From Streptomyces longwoodensis (GTDB lineage: Bacteria > Actinomycetota > Actinomycetes > Streptomycetales > Streptomycetaceae), in the NCBI RefSeq assembly GCF_001514125.1, contig NZ_KQ948554.1:62001-126000 (forward strand): a DNA stretch of 64,000 nt. Direction: 5' to 3'. The position numbers were made by a program, and so were the translations under genes. The notes below the pieces were generated by a model. It was not told the DNA's origin. It was given only the letters and a program-made list of their open reading frames with translations, and ran no database searches. Shown here one piece after another: positions 50,102 to 57,204 of the stretch (position 1 is the first letter of the stretch; the number at the start of each line of letters is the position of its first letter).

Positions 50102-50743
50102 TCACCGCCCCCGCGCGACCTGCTCGTACTGCGCCGCGAGCCCGTCCAGCAGCGCGGTCAGCCCCGTCTCGAAGGCCCGCTCGTCGATCTTCTCCTGCTG
50201 CTCGGCGAGGAGGTGGGCCTGCCCGAGGTGCGGGTAGTCGGCGGGGTCGTAGGCGCTCGGGTCCTCCACGAAGCCCCCGGCGAACGAGCCGAGCGCGGAG
50301 CCCATGATGAAGTACCGCATCAGCGCCCCGATGGAGGTCGCCTGCGCGGCCGGCCAGCCCGCGTCGACCATCGCCCCGTACACGGCGTCGGCGAGCCGCA
50401 GCGCGGCCGGGCGCCGCCCGGGGCCGCGCGCGAGCACCGGGACGATGTTGGGGTGGTCGCGCAGCGCGCTGCGGTAGGAGACGGCCCAGTCGTGCAGCGC
50501 GGTCCGCCAGTCCCGGCCGTCCTCGAACATCGACAGGTCGACCTGCGCGCTGACCGAGTCCGCGACCGCCTCCAGGATCTCGTCCTTGGTGCGGAAGTGG
50601 TTGTACAGCGAGGGCCCGCTCACCCCGAGCTCGGCGGCGAGCCGCCGGGTGGAGACGGCCGCCAGCCCCTCCGCGTCCACGAGTTCCCGGGCCGTCTCGA
50701 CGATCCGGTCGGTGCTCAGCAAGGGCTTGCGCGGTCGGGCCAT
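50102..50743 (-). CDS. TetR family regulator
   Basis: The protein has 213 residues from ATG 50743. The helix-turn-helix is AAVSTRRLAAELGVSGPSLYNHFRTKDEILEAV (about residues 28-60). No ribosome site is present. Reading along the minus strand, a -10-like TACTAT ends 7 bases before the ATG, so the mRNA is probably leaderless. The AAACTAGCAGTGCTAATTT operator lies over the -35 zone and between this gene and the divergent acyl-CoA dehydrogenase gene. A matching operator lies at 45580. It probably represses both. Confidence 0.92.
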   Translation of the reverse strand: MARPRKPLLSTDRIVETARELVDAEGLAAVSTRRLAAELGVSGPSLYNHFRTKDEILEAVADSVSAQVDLSMFEDGRDWRTALHDWAVSYRSALRDHPNIVPVLARGPGRRPAALRLADAVYGAMVDAGWPAAQATSIGALMRYFIMGSALGSFAGGFVEDPSAYDPADYPHLGQAHLLAEQQEKIDERAFETGLTALLDGLAAQYEQVARGR

Positions 50744-50770
50744 GGCGCACATAGTAGGGCTGCACACCGG

Positions 50771-50789
50771 AAACTAGCAGTGCTAATTT
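50771..50789. promoter_or_regulatory. TetR operator between TetR and acyl-CoA dehydrogenase genes
   Basis: The sequence AAACTAGCAGTGCTAATTT contains the inverted repeat TAGCA-G-TGCTA. It covers the expected -35 region of the leaderless TetR gene and lies 55 bases before the dehydrogenase start. It is related to 45580-45598 (16 of 19 positions identical). Confidence 0.8.
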
Positions 50790-50843
50790 AAAGGTACGGT
50801 TTTCAAGGTCCGGCGTCCGGTCCGACATCTGTGGGGTGATCTC

Positions 50844-51998
50844 GTGGTGAACCTGGAGCTCAGCGAGGAGCAGACCGCCGTGCGGCAGCTCGCCCGGGAC
50901 TTCGTGGAACGCGAGGTCGCCCCGCACGCCCTCGCCTGGGACCGGGCGGAGGACGTCGACCGGTCGATCGTGAAGAAGCTCGGCGAGGTCGGCTTCCTCG
51001 GCCTGACGATCGACGAGGAGTACGGCGGCTCGGGCGGCGACCACCTCGCGTACTGCCTGGTCACCGAGGAGCTGGGGCGCGGCGACTCGTCGGTGCGCGG
51101 CATCGTCTCCGTCTCGCTCGGCCTGGTCGCCAAGACGATCGCCGCCTGGGGCGGCGAGGAGCAGAAGCGGCACTGGCTGCCCGGCCTGACCTCCGGCGCG
51201 TACGTCGGCTGCTTCGGCCTGACCGAGCCCGGCACCGGCTCCGACGCCGGCAACCTCACCACCCGCGCGGTCCGCGACGGCGACGCGTACGTGATCAACG
51301 GCAGCAAGATGTTCATCACCAACGGCACCTGGGCCGACGTGGTGCTGCTGTTCGCCCGCTCCACGGACGCGCCCGGCCACAAGGGCGTCTCCGCGTTCCT
51401 CGTGCCCACGGACACCCCCGGCCTGACCCGGCGCGCCATCCACGGCAAGCTCGGCCTGCGCGGCCAGGCGACGGCCGAACTGGTGCTGGAGGACGTACGG
51501 GTACCCGCCTCGGCCCTGCTCGGCGAGGAGGGCAAGGGCTTCTCCGTGGCCATGTCGGCGCTCGCCAAGGGGCGGATGTCGGTGGCGGCCGGCTGTGTCG
51601 GCATCGCGCAGGCGGCCCTGGACGTGGCGGTGCGGCACGCGGGCGAGCGCGAGCAGTTCGGCAGGACGATCGCCCACCACCAGCTGGTGCAGGAGCTGAT
51701 CAGCGACATCGCCCTCGACGTGGACGCGGCCCGGCTGCTGACCTGGCGGGTCGCCGACCTGATCGACCGGGGCCGGCCCTTCGCCGTGGAGTCGTCCAAG
51801 GCCAAGCTGTTCGCCTCGGAGGCGGCGGTGCGCGCCGCGAACAACGCCCTGCAGGTCTTCGGCGGCTACGGCTACATCGACGAGTACCCGGCCGGCAAAC
51901 TCCTGCGCGACGCCCGCGTGATGACCCTCTACGAGGGCACCAGCCAGATCCAGAAGCTGGTGATCGGCCGCGCCCTGACCGGAGTCTCGGCCTTCTGA
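50844..51998 (+). CDS. Acyl-CoA dehydrogenase
   Basis: A 384-residue flavoprotein. The substrate/FAD motif CFGLTEPGTGSDAGNL (about 124-140), INGSKMFITNG, and GREREQFGRTI-type GEREQFGRTIAHHQLVQ are present. The catalytic base Glu is in LYEGTSQIQ near the C-terminus. It matches the short-chain/branched-chain class. Reaction: alpha,beta-dehydrogenation of an acyl-CoA with transfer to electron-transfer flavoprotein. It is divergent from the TetR gene, with the shared operator. Confidence 0.95.
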   Translation: MVNLELSEEQTAVRQLARDFVEREVAPHALAWDRAEDVDRSIVKKLGEVGFLGLTIDEEYGGSGGDHLAYCLVTEELGRGDSSVRGIVSVSLGLVAKTIAAWGGEEQKRHWLPGLTSGAYVGCFGLTEPGTGSDAGNLTTRAVRDGDAYVINGSKMFITNGTWADVVLLFARSTDAPGHKGVSAFLVPTDTPGLTRRAIHGKLGLRGQATAELVLEDVRVPASALLGEEGKGFSVAMSALAKGRMSVAAGCVGIAQAALDVAVRHAGEREQFGRTIAHHQLVQELISDIALDVDAARLLTWRVADLIDRGRPFAVESSKAKLFASEAAVRAANNALQVFGGYGYIDEYPAGKLLRDARVMTLYEGTSQIQKLVIGRALTGVSAF

Positions 51999-52002
51999 GG
52001 AG

Positions 52003-52039
52003 GGGGGCGGCGTTCTGAGGACGGGGGCGGCGTTCTGAG
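52003..52039 (+). repeat. Short direct repeat after the acyl-CoA dehydrogenase gene
   Basis: Two copies of GGGGGCGGCGTTCTGAG at 52003-52019 and 52023-52039 follow the gene end, which itself reads GCCTTCTGAGGA. This looks like slippage duplication of the stop-codon region. Confidence 0.7.
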
Positions 52040-52097
52040 TACGCCCTGAGTACCCGGGCGGATGTGCGGCCCCCGGCCGGGCGGCGATGCTCCTGCC

Positions 52098-52385
52098 ATG
52101 AGCGAGACACCGGTCAAGCAGCAGAGCACGGCCGCCTTCCACGGGCAGGCCGTCGCCTCCTTCGCGGTCGCCATGGCGGCCACCGCCGTCGGGATCGTCC
52201 GGCTCGACGCCGACGCCTGGGTGCGGGGCTTCCTGGCCATCGCGGTCCTCTACCTCGTCACCTCCGCCTTCACCCTCGCCAAGGTCATCCGGGACCGCCA
52301 GGAGGCCGGGCAGATCGTCAGCCGGGTCGACCAGGCCCGCCTGGAGAAGCTCCTCGCCGAGCACGACCCCTTCGAGAAGCTCTGA
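52098..52385 (+). CDS. YiaA/YiaB-like small membrane protein
   Basis: A 95-residue protein. Two hydrophobic helices (about residues 14-34 and 42-62; AVASFAVAMAATAVGIVRL and FLAIAVLYLVTSAFTLAKVI) followed by a charged helix RDRQEAGQIVSRVDQARLE. This matches the YiaAB two-helix domain of unknown function. The start is ATG 52098. It is the only gene between the acyl-CoA dehydrogenase and TetR genes, on the same strand. Confidence 0.85.
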   Translation: MSETPVKQQSTAAFHGQAVASFAVAMAATAVGIVRLDADAWVRGFLAIAVLYLVTSAFTLAKVIRDRQEAGQIVSRVDQARLEKLLAEHDPFEKL

Positions 52386-52424
52386 CCCGACCCGTGGCGG
52401 GGCCTCGGCCCCTCGACCTCCCCG

Positions 52425-52452
52425 TGAGCGGCCGCTCTAAGCGGCCGCTCAG
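52425..52452. promoter_or_regulatory. Large TetR-type palindrome upstream of TetR gene
   Basis: Nested inverted repeats: TGAGCGGCCGCTC (52425-52437) and AGCGGCCGCTCA (52440-52451) form a nearly perfect 27-base palindrome. Inside it, CTAAGC-GGCC-GCTCAG (52437-52452) matches the site at 53652. It lies 49-76 bases before the TetR start. Confidence 0.75.
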
Positions 52453-52500
52453 CTTCGGCGGTATGGTGGTCCCTCTGTCATCGGAAGGGGCGAGCGAGCG

Positions 52501-53124
52501 ATGAGTACGGCGGAGGAGACGGCCGGCGGCGAGATCGAGCCGTGGGAAGAGGTCACCCCGGACGCGGCCAGGCGGCTGCTCGTCGCCGCCGTGGAGGCCT
52601 TCGCCGAGCGCGGCTACCACGCGACGACGACCCGCGACATCGCGGGCCGCGCCGGCATGAGCCCGGCGGCGCTCTACATCCACTACAAGACCAAGGAAGA
52701 GCTGCTCCACCGGATCAGCCGCATCGGTCACGACAAGGCCCTGGACATCCTGCGCACGGCCGCCCGGCGCGAGGGCACGGCGACGGAGCGCCTGGCCGAC
52801 GCCGTCAGCTCCTTCGTGCGCTGGCACGCCGGGCGGCGCACCACCGCCCGGGTCGTGCAGTACGAACTGGACGCCCTCGGCCCCGACGCCCGCGCCGAGA
52901 TCCTCGAGCTGCGGCGCCAGGTGGACGCCGAGGTGCGCGGGATCGTCGAGGACGGCGTGGCCTCGGGCGAGTTCCGGGTGATCGACGTCAAGGGCACCAC
53001 GCTCGCCGTGCTGTCGCTGTGCATCGACGTGGCCCGCTGGTTCAACGTCGACGGCCCGCGCACCCCCGAGGAGGTCGGCACGCTGTACGCCGACCTCGTG
53101 CTGCGGATGGTGGGCGCGAAGTAG
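52501..53124 (+). CDS. TetR family regulator
   Basis: A 207-residue protein starting ATG 52501, with GGGGCGAGCGAGCG upstream and no strong ribosome site. The helix-turn-helix is HATTTRDIAGRAGMSPAALYIHYKTKEELLHRI (about residues 40-72). The ligand domain has the C-terminal block of FadR/KstR2-like TetR proteins. It is probably autoregulated through the palindrome at 52425. A related operator is found in front of the convergent MaoC gene (53652), suggesting a lipid or acyl-CoA theme. Confidence 0.92.
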   Translation: MSTAEETAGGEIEPWEEVTPDAARRLLVAAVEAFAERGYHATTTRDIAGRAGMSPAALYIHYKTKEELLHRISRIGHDKALDILRTAARREGTATERLADAVSSFVRWHAGRRTTARVVQYELDALGPDARAEILELRRQVDAEVRGIVEDGVASGEFRVIDVKGTTLAVLSLCIDVARWFNVDGPRTPEEVGTLYADLVLRMVGAK

Positions 53125-53159
53125 GGCGCGCTGCCGCCGCCGTGCCGTACGGCCGTGGC

Positions 53160-53621
53160 CTACAGGTAGTACCGGGAGACCGACTCGGCGACGCAGACCG
53201 GCTTGTCGCCGCCCTCGCGCTCCACGCTGAAGGCCACGGCCACCTGCACGCCGCCCGGGACGTCCTCGACGCCGGTGATCGTCGCGGTGGCGCGCAGCCG
53301 GGAGCCGACGGGGACGGGGGCGGGGAAGCGGACCTTGTTCGTCCCGTAGTTGACGCCCATCTTCACGCCCTCGACGCTGATCAGCTGCGGCCCGAACAGG
53401 GGGAGCAGGGACAGCGTGAGGTAGCCGTGCGCGATGGTGGTCCCGAACGGGCCCGCGGCGGCCTTCTCCGGGTCGACGTGGATCCACTGGTGGTCCCCGG
53501 TGGCCTCGGCGAACAGGTCGATCCGCTTCTGGTCGACCTCCACCCAGTCGGTGTACCCCAGCTGCTCGCCCACGGCCGCCTTCAGCTCGTCGGGGGAGGT
53601 GAAGGTCCTCGGTTCTGCCAT
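53160..53621 (-). CDS. MaoC-like (R)-specific enoyl-CoA hydratase
   Basis: A 153-residue single hot-dog-fold protein. The hydratase motif is AEATGDHQWIHVDPEKAAAGPFGTTIAHGYLTL, with catalytic Asp and His. A second conserved part is VNYGTNKVRFPAPVPVGSRLRA. It hydrates 2-enoyl-CoA in beta-oxidation or polyketide/lipid synthesis. The CTAAGC-type palindrome at 53652, 31 bases upstream of the start, and the adjacent TetR gene make this a likely regulated target. Confidence 0.93.
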   Translation of the reverse strand: MAEPRTFTSPDELKAAVGEQLGYTDWVEVDQKRIDLFAEATGDHQWIHVDPEKAAAGPFGTTIAHGYLTLSLLPLFGPQLISVEGVKMGVNYGTNKVRFPAPVPVGSRLRATATITGVEDVPGGVQVAVAFSVEREGGDKPVCVAESVSRYYL

Positions 53622-53651
53622 GTTCCCGGCCTCTCGCTCGGTCCGCGATGT

Positions 53652-53667
53652 CTAAGCAACTGCTTAG
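53652..53667. promoter_or_regulatory. TetR-type operator upstream of MaoC gene
   Basis: CTAAGCAACTGCTTAG is an almost perfect palindrome (CTAAGCA-AC-TGCTTAG). It shares 12 of 16 bases with CTAAGCGGCCGCTCAG upstream of the TetR gene at 52501. It lies between the MaoC and soxR starts. Confidence 0.75.
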
Positions 53668-53719
53668 CATGGTCGGGTGGCGGGGGGATGTCAACGGACG
53701 GCGGCGTCGGCGCGGTGGG

Positions 53720-53725
53720 TAGGCT
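53720..53725 (+). promoter_or_regulatory. Probable -10 box of soxR
   Basis: TAGGCT ends 7 bases before the GTG start of soxR, with no ribosome site between, so the soxR mRNA is probably leaderless. Confidence 0.6.
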
Positions 53726-53732
53726 CCGGTGA

Positions 53733-54206
53733 GTGCCCCAGATTCCCGAGAAGATCCACGAGCTGACCGTCGGCCAGCTGGCCGCGCGCAGCGGTGCCGC
53801 GGTCTCCGCCCTGCACTTCTACGAGGCCAAGGGCCTGATCAGCAGCCGGCGCACGCCCGGGAACCAGCGCCGCTACAGCCGGGACACCCTGCGCCGGGTG
53901 GCCTTCATCCGGGCGGCCCAGCGGGTCGGCATCCCGCTGGCCACGATCCGCGAGGCCCTGGCCCGGCTGCCCGAGGAACGCACCCCGACCCGCGAGGACT
54001 GGGCCCGCCTCTCGGAGGCGTGGCGCTCGGAGCTGGACGAGCGCATCAAGCAGCTCAACCGCCTCCGCGACCACCTCACCGACTGCATCGGCTGCGGCTG
54101 CCTGTCCCTCAGCACGTGCGTCCTGTCCAACCCGGACGACGTCTTCGGCGACCGCCTGGTCGGCTCCCGCCTGATGGCGGAACGGGCACGCCAGGAAGGG
54201 GATTAG
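53733..54206 (+). CDS. soxR: Redox-sensing regulator SoxR ([2Fe-2S], MerR family)
   Basis: The protein has 157 residues from GTG 53733. The MerR helix-turn-helix is LTVGQLAARSGAAVSALHFYEAKGLISSRRTPGNQRRYSR (residues 10-50). The [2Fe-2S] cluster cysteines are Cys118, Cys121, Cys123 and Cys129 in CIGCGCLSLSTC. SoxR senses redox-cycling compounds. In streptomycetes it is known to respond to the organism's own pigments and to lack a soxS partner; none is here. It acts as a transcription activator on promoters with long spacers. Confidence 0.96.
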   Translation: MPQIPEKIHELTVGQLAARSGAAVSALHFYEAKGLISSRRTPGNQRRYSRDTLRRVAFIRAAQRVGIPLATIREALARLPEERTPTREDWARLSEAWRSELDERIKQLNRLRDHLTDCIGCGCLSLSTCVLSNPDDVFGDRLVGSRLMAERARQEGD

Positions 54207-54240
54207 GGCCACCCTGAGGCGCCGTCGCGCGGACCCACCC

Positions 54241-54270
54241 AGGGGCGCGGGGAACTCCGCGACCGGCCCC
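54241..54270. repeat. Copy of the streptomycete intergenic repeat
   Basis: AGGGGCGCGGGGAACTCCGC followed by GACCGGCCCC is the same unit as at 49215. It lies between soxR (ends 54206) and the convergent RNA ligase gene (ends 54328). Confidence 0.8.
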
Positions 54271-54327
54271 GACGCACCGGCAGCCGCCCGACCACCCCGG
54301 CCCCCCTCCCGCTCCGCGCTCCGGCGT

Positions 54328-55395
54328 TCACTCGTACTCCGTCCCGCCCTTCCGCGTCAGGTACGCCGCGCTGACCGCCTTCGCGATGGCCCGGCCCCCC
54401 GTCACCGGGCTGTACCGCTCCACCGCGGGCCGGATCACGACGCCCTCCCGCAGGTGCAGGGCCCGGCCGGACACGGTCTCGCGGCCGGAGGCGTGCGCCA
54501 GGACGGTCGCGCTGTCGTACGGCCCCTCGAAGAGCCGGGGGACCAGCGGGAGTTCGCCGGCCAGCACCTGCGCCGGGTCCAGCCAGGTCACCGTGCCGCC
54601 GATCTCCGCGGAGACGTCGAACACGGCGTACCCCAGGGTGTCGCGCCGCCCGTCCGCGCCGTACGTCAGGTCCTGCACGCCCGCCCCGTACACCTCGCCG
54701 AAGACGCCGACCCGTCGCGCGCCCAGCCGCTCGGCGAGCCGGGCCGCGGCCTCGGCGACGCCGTGGCCCCGTACCGCCCGCCAGTACAGGTTGCGCGGAT
54801 CCTCCTTCAGGGCCAGGGACTTGGCGCCGAAGCCCTTGGAGGAGACGTACGCCCGGTCCTCGTCGGCGACGTAGGTGAGCAGGCAGGCCGAGCCGTGCAG
54901 CTTCTCGGTCAGGACGACCGGCTCGCCGGGGGCGAAGATGTCCGGGTACCGCTGGACGTTCTCGATGTCGACCCACGGCAGCAGCGCGGGTGCGGGCTGC
55001 ACCTCGCCGTCCATGGTCGGCGGGATCGGCGGCACCCACTTGGTGATGCCCAGCCGTTCGGCGAAGTCGGTGCCCTCGGCCGCGGCCCGGACGAGGTCGA
55101 CGTCCGCCAGCGCCCCCGGCCGGCACACGATGCCCTGCGAGAGCTCGCCGCGCAGCCGGACCGCCTTCACCCGGTCCGCGCTCCCGCCCGCGAGCCGCCC
55201 GGTCAGCCCCAGCTCCTCGATCAGCTCGGCCGGCAGCACCGCCTGCTCGGGGATGTACAGGGCCACGTCACCAGTGCGGTACACGCCCTTCGCCACCACC
55301 GCGCGGTACAGCCCGACCTGCGCCAGCTCCAGCGCGTCGGCGTTCGGGTGCTCGTGCACGGTCAGCACTTCGGCGGTGACGCGCAGCGTCGACAT
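54328..55395 (-). CDS. ATP-dependent RNA ligase, Rnl5/DraRnl type
   Basis: A 355-residue protein. The N-terminal 120 residues form an OB-fold-like domain (STLRVTAEVLTVHEHPNADALELAQVG). The nucleotidyltransferase domain has the AMP-accepting lysine in TEKLHGSACL (Lys165), motif III-like RRVGVFGEVYGAGVQDLTYG, motif IV LREGVVIRP and motif V AIAKAVSAAYL. This domain order, OB first, is that of the Deinococcus RNA ligase family, which seals 3'-OH/5'-PO4 nicks in duplexes with an RNA strand. GGGAG lies 6 bases before the ATG. Confidence 0.9.
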   Translation of the reverse strand: MSTLRVTAEVLTVHEHPNADALELAQVGLYRAVVAKGVYRTGDVALYIPEQAVLPAELIEELGLTGRLAGGSADRVKAVRLRGELSQGIVCRPGALADVDLVRAAAEGTDFAERLGITKWVPPIPPTMDGEVQPAPALLPWVDIENVQRYPDIFAPGEPVVLTEKLHGSACLLTYVADEDRAYVSSKGFGAKSLALKEDPRNLYWRAVRGHGVAEAAARLAERLGARRVGVFGEVYGAGVQDLTYGADGRRDTLGYAVFDVSAEIGGTVTWLDPAQVLAGELPLVPRLFEGPYDSATVLAHASGRETVSGRALHLREGVVIRPAVERYSPVTGGRAIAKAVSAAYLTRKGGTEYE

Positions 55396-55562
55396 GGCCT
55401 TCTCCCAGGGGTGTTGATCAGCTCGTCGGAATCGTCCGCCCCACTGTCCCGCCGCCGAAATCCCTGGAACCACCGGAATACGCCCTGCTACCGTCGCGCT
55501 CGCGCAGCGGACCGGCCTCCTCACGCCGGCACTGGCCTGCGACGCCGGCCCACGACGCCGGC

Positions 55563-56294
55563 CTACGACGACCGCTGGGCGCCCCCGCGCCGACGCAGCG
55601 CCTCCGTCACCAACTCCGCGTTGGACGACGCCCGTCGGCCGTCCGGCAGGACGAGGGTGTCCTCCAGGCCGATGCGGGTCGGGTGGCCGAGGCGGACGGC
55701 CAGGGCGAGGACCGGCCAGGTGGACGCCTCCTCGCCGTGCAGGAGGACCGGGCGGCCGTGGGGGATCGCGGCGAGGTCCGCGAGCAGGGCGTGGGCCGAC
55801 CGCACGGCCGTCGCCGGGTCGGGGTCCGTCACCTCGGCCAGGACGCGCAGGACCCTCGGCGCCCGGGGTGAGGCGGCGAAGCGGGCCGCGCCGTCCGTGC
55901 CGGACCAGATGCCGGCCTCCACGCCGACACCCCGGTCGAGCAGCGCGGCGGCCAGCTCCTCGGCGCCCGGCTCGTGCCAGTTGACCGACGCGTGGTCGGG
56001 CAGCACCGTCCAGCGGCGGACCCGGTCGACGCGCGTCGTCGGACCGTCCTCGGCCCACGCGCCCGTGGTCACGCCGACGGGCACGTCCACGCGCTCCCGG
56101 ATCGCCTCCAGCGTCGCCGCGACCGCGTCCGGCGCGAGCGTGTCCCGGCCGCACGGCGTCTTCGGGTGGACGTGGAGGTCCGTCGCCCCGGCCGCGACCG
56201 CCTCGGCGGCGGACCGGGCCAGTGCGGCGGGTGACAGCGGCACCGCCGGGGAATCGGCGGCCGTGCGTGCTCCGTTCAGACAGACCTGCACCAT
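55563..56294 (-). CDS. BKACE family (3-keto-5-aminohexanoate cleavage-like) protein
   Basis: A 243-residue TIM-barrel protein, shorter than most members (about 270-310). It opens MVQVCLNGARTAADSP and has the metal-site strand ATDLHVHPKTPCGRDTL and later blocks with VGVTTGAW, ASVNWHEPGAEELA and RIGLEDTLVLPDGR. BKACE enzymes condense beta-keto acids with acetyl-CoA; the substrate varies widely. It lies upstream of the RNA ligase gene on the same strand, 167 bases apart, with its own promoter space. Confidence 0.85.
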   Translation of the reverse strand: MVQVCLNGARTAADSPAVPLSPAALARSAAEAVAAGATDLHVHPKTPCGRDTLAPDAVAATLEAIRERVDVPVGVTTGAWAEDGPTTRVDRVRRWTVLPDHASVNWHEPGAEELAAALLDRGVGVEAGIWSGTDGAARFAASPRAPRVLRVLAEVTDPDPATAVRSAHALLADLAAIPHGRPVLLHGEEASTWPVLALAVRLGHPTRIGLEDTLVLPDGRRASSNAELVTEALRRRGGAQRSS

Positions 56295-56359
56295 GCCCCG
56301 ATGGTGACACGTCCCCGGGAACAGGGGTGCGGCATCCCCGGCGCACCCCCGCCGTGCGG

Positions 56360-56962
56360 TCAGGCCGACATCAGCAGCCGTCCGCGCCGGGCGGCGCCCA
56401 GCGCCCCGGGCGTGAGCACCGGCCGCGGGACGAGGATCCCGCAGTCCGCGCAGACCGGGCCGGCGGACGGCTCGTGGTCGAGGTCGTCCCTCCAGTCCAG
56501 CCGCTCACCGTCGCACACCGGGCAGCACGAGCCCGGTGCCCGCTCCAGCGCGGCGATCAGCCGGCGCAGCACCTCGGCCAGCGGTCCACGGGGGTGGACC
56601 CGCGGGTCGTCGCACCACGCCACACCGAAGCCGCCCCAGGTCAGCCGGTGCCAGTCGTCGACACTGCCGGGCCTGCGCAGCCCGTCGTGCTTCTCCTTCC
56701 TCCGCCGCTCGGCGAACTCCACCTCGTACGCGAGCCACACCGCGCGGGCCTCCTCCAGCTCCTCCAACGCGGCCACGAGCCGCGCCGGGTCGGGGGATCG
56801 GTCCTCGGGCCCGAACCCGGCCCGCGAGCACAGGTGGTCCCACGTCGCCCGGTGCCCGTAGGGCGCGAACCGCTCGAGGCACTTGCGCAGCGAGTACCGC
56901 CGCAGTGCCAGGTCGCACCGCGGGTCGCGCACCTGTCTCGCCAGACTCCGGAAACCGGCCAT
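56360..56962 (-). CDS. Zinc-ribbon-containing hypothetical protein
   Basis: A 200-residue soluble protein. The N-terminal half is rich in charged helices (LRRYSLRKCLERFAPYGHRATWDHLC, LEELEEARAVWLAYEVEFAERRRKEKH). The C-terminal part has a zinc-binding pair of motifs, CCPVCDGERLDW and CADCG, about 30 residues apart. I cannot name a family. It is divergent from the penicillin-acylase-type gene, with 242 bases between them that show nothing clear beyond a poor promoter region. Confidence 0.7.
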   Translation of the reverse strand: MAGFRSLARQVRDPRCDLALRRYSLRKCLERFAPYGHRATWDHLCSRAGFGPEDRSPDPARLVAALEELEEARAVWLAYEVEFAERRRKEKHDGLRRPGSVDDWHRLTWGGFGVAWCDDPRVHPRGPLAEVLRRLIAALERAPGSCCPVCDGERLDWRDDLDHEPSAGPVCADCGILVPRPVLTPGALGAARRGRLLMSA

Positions 56963-57204
56963 CGCCTTGCACCTCCGTCACATCTGCACCTGTACTTCGG
57001 TCACTTCGGCACCGCCGCGCCGACTGCGCGCGACGTCGTCGAAGAGACGTACCGACAGGCGATTCGGCTCCACTCGATCTCCGTGCCGTCGTGGGGTCCG
57101 TCGTAAAGCCGTCGTCGGGACCTGGAAAAGTGACGCATGCTCATCTTCACTCCGTGCGCTACCGGCGGTAACCTTCCGGCCACCCCAGTCGCTAGGAGCT
57201 GCCC

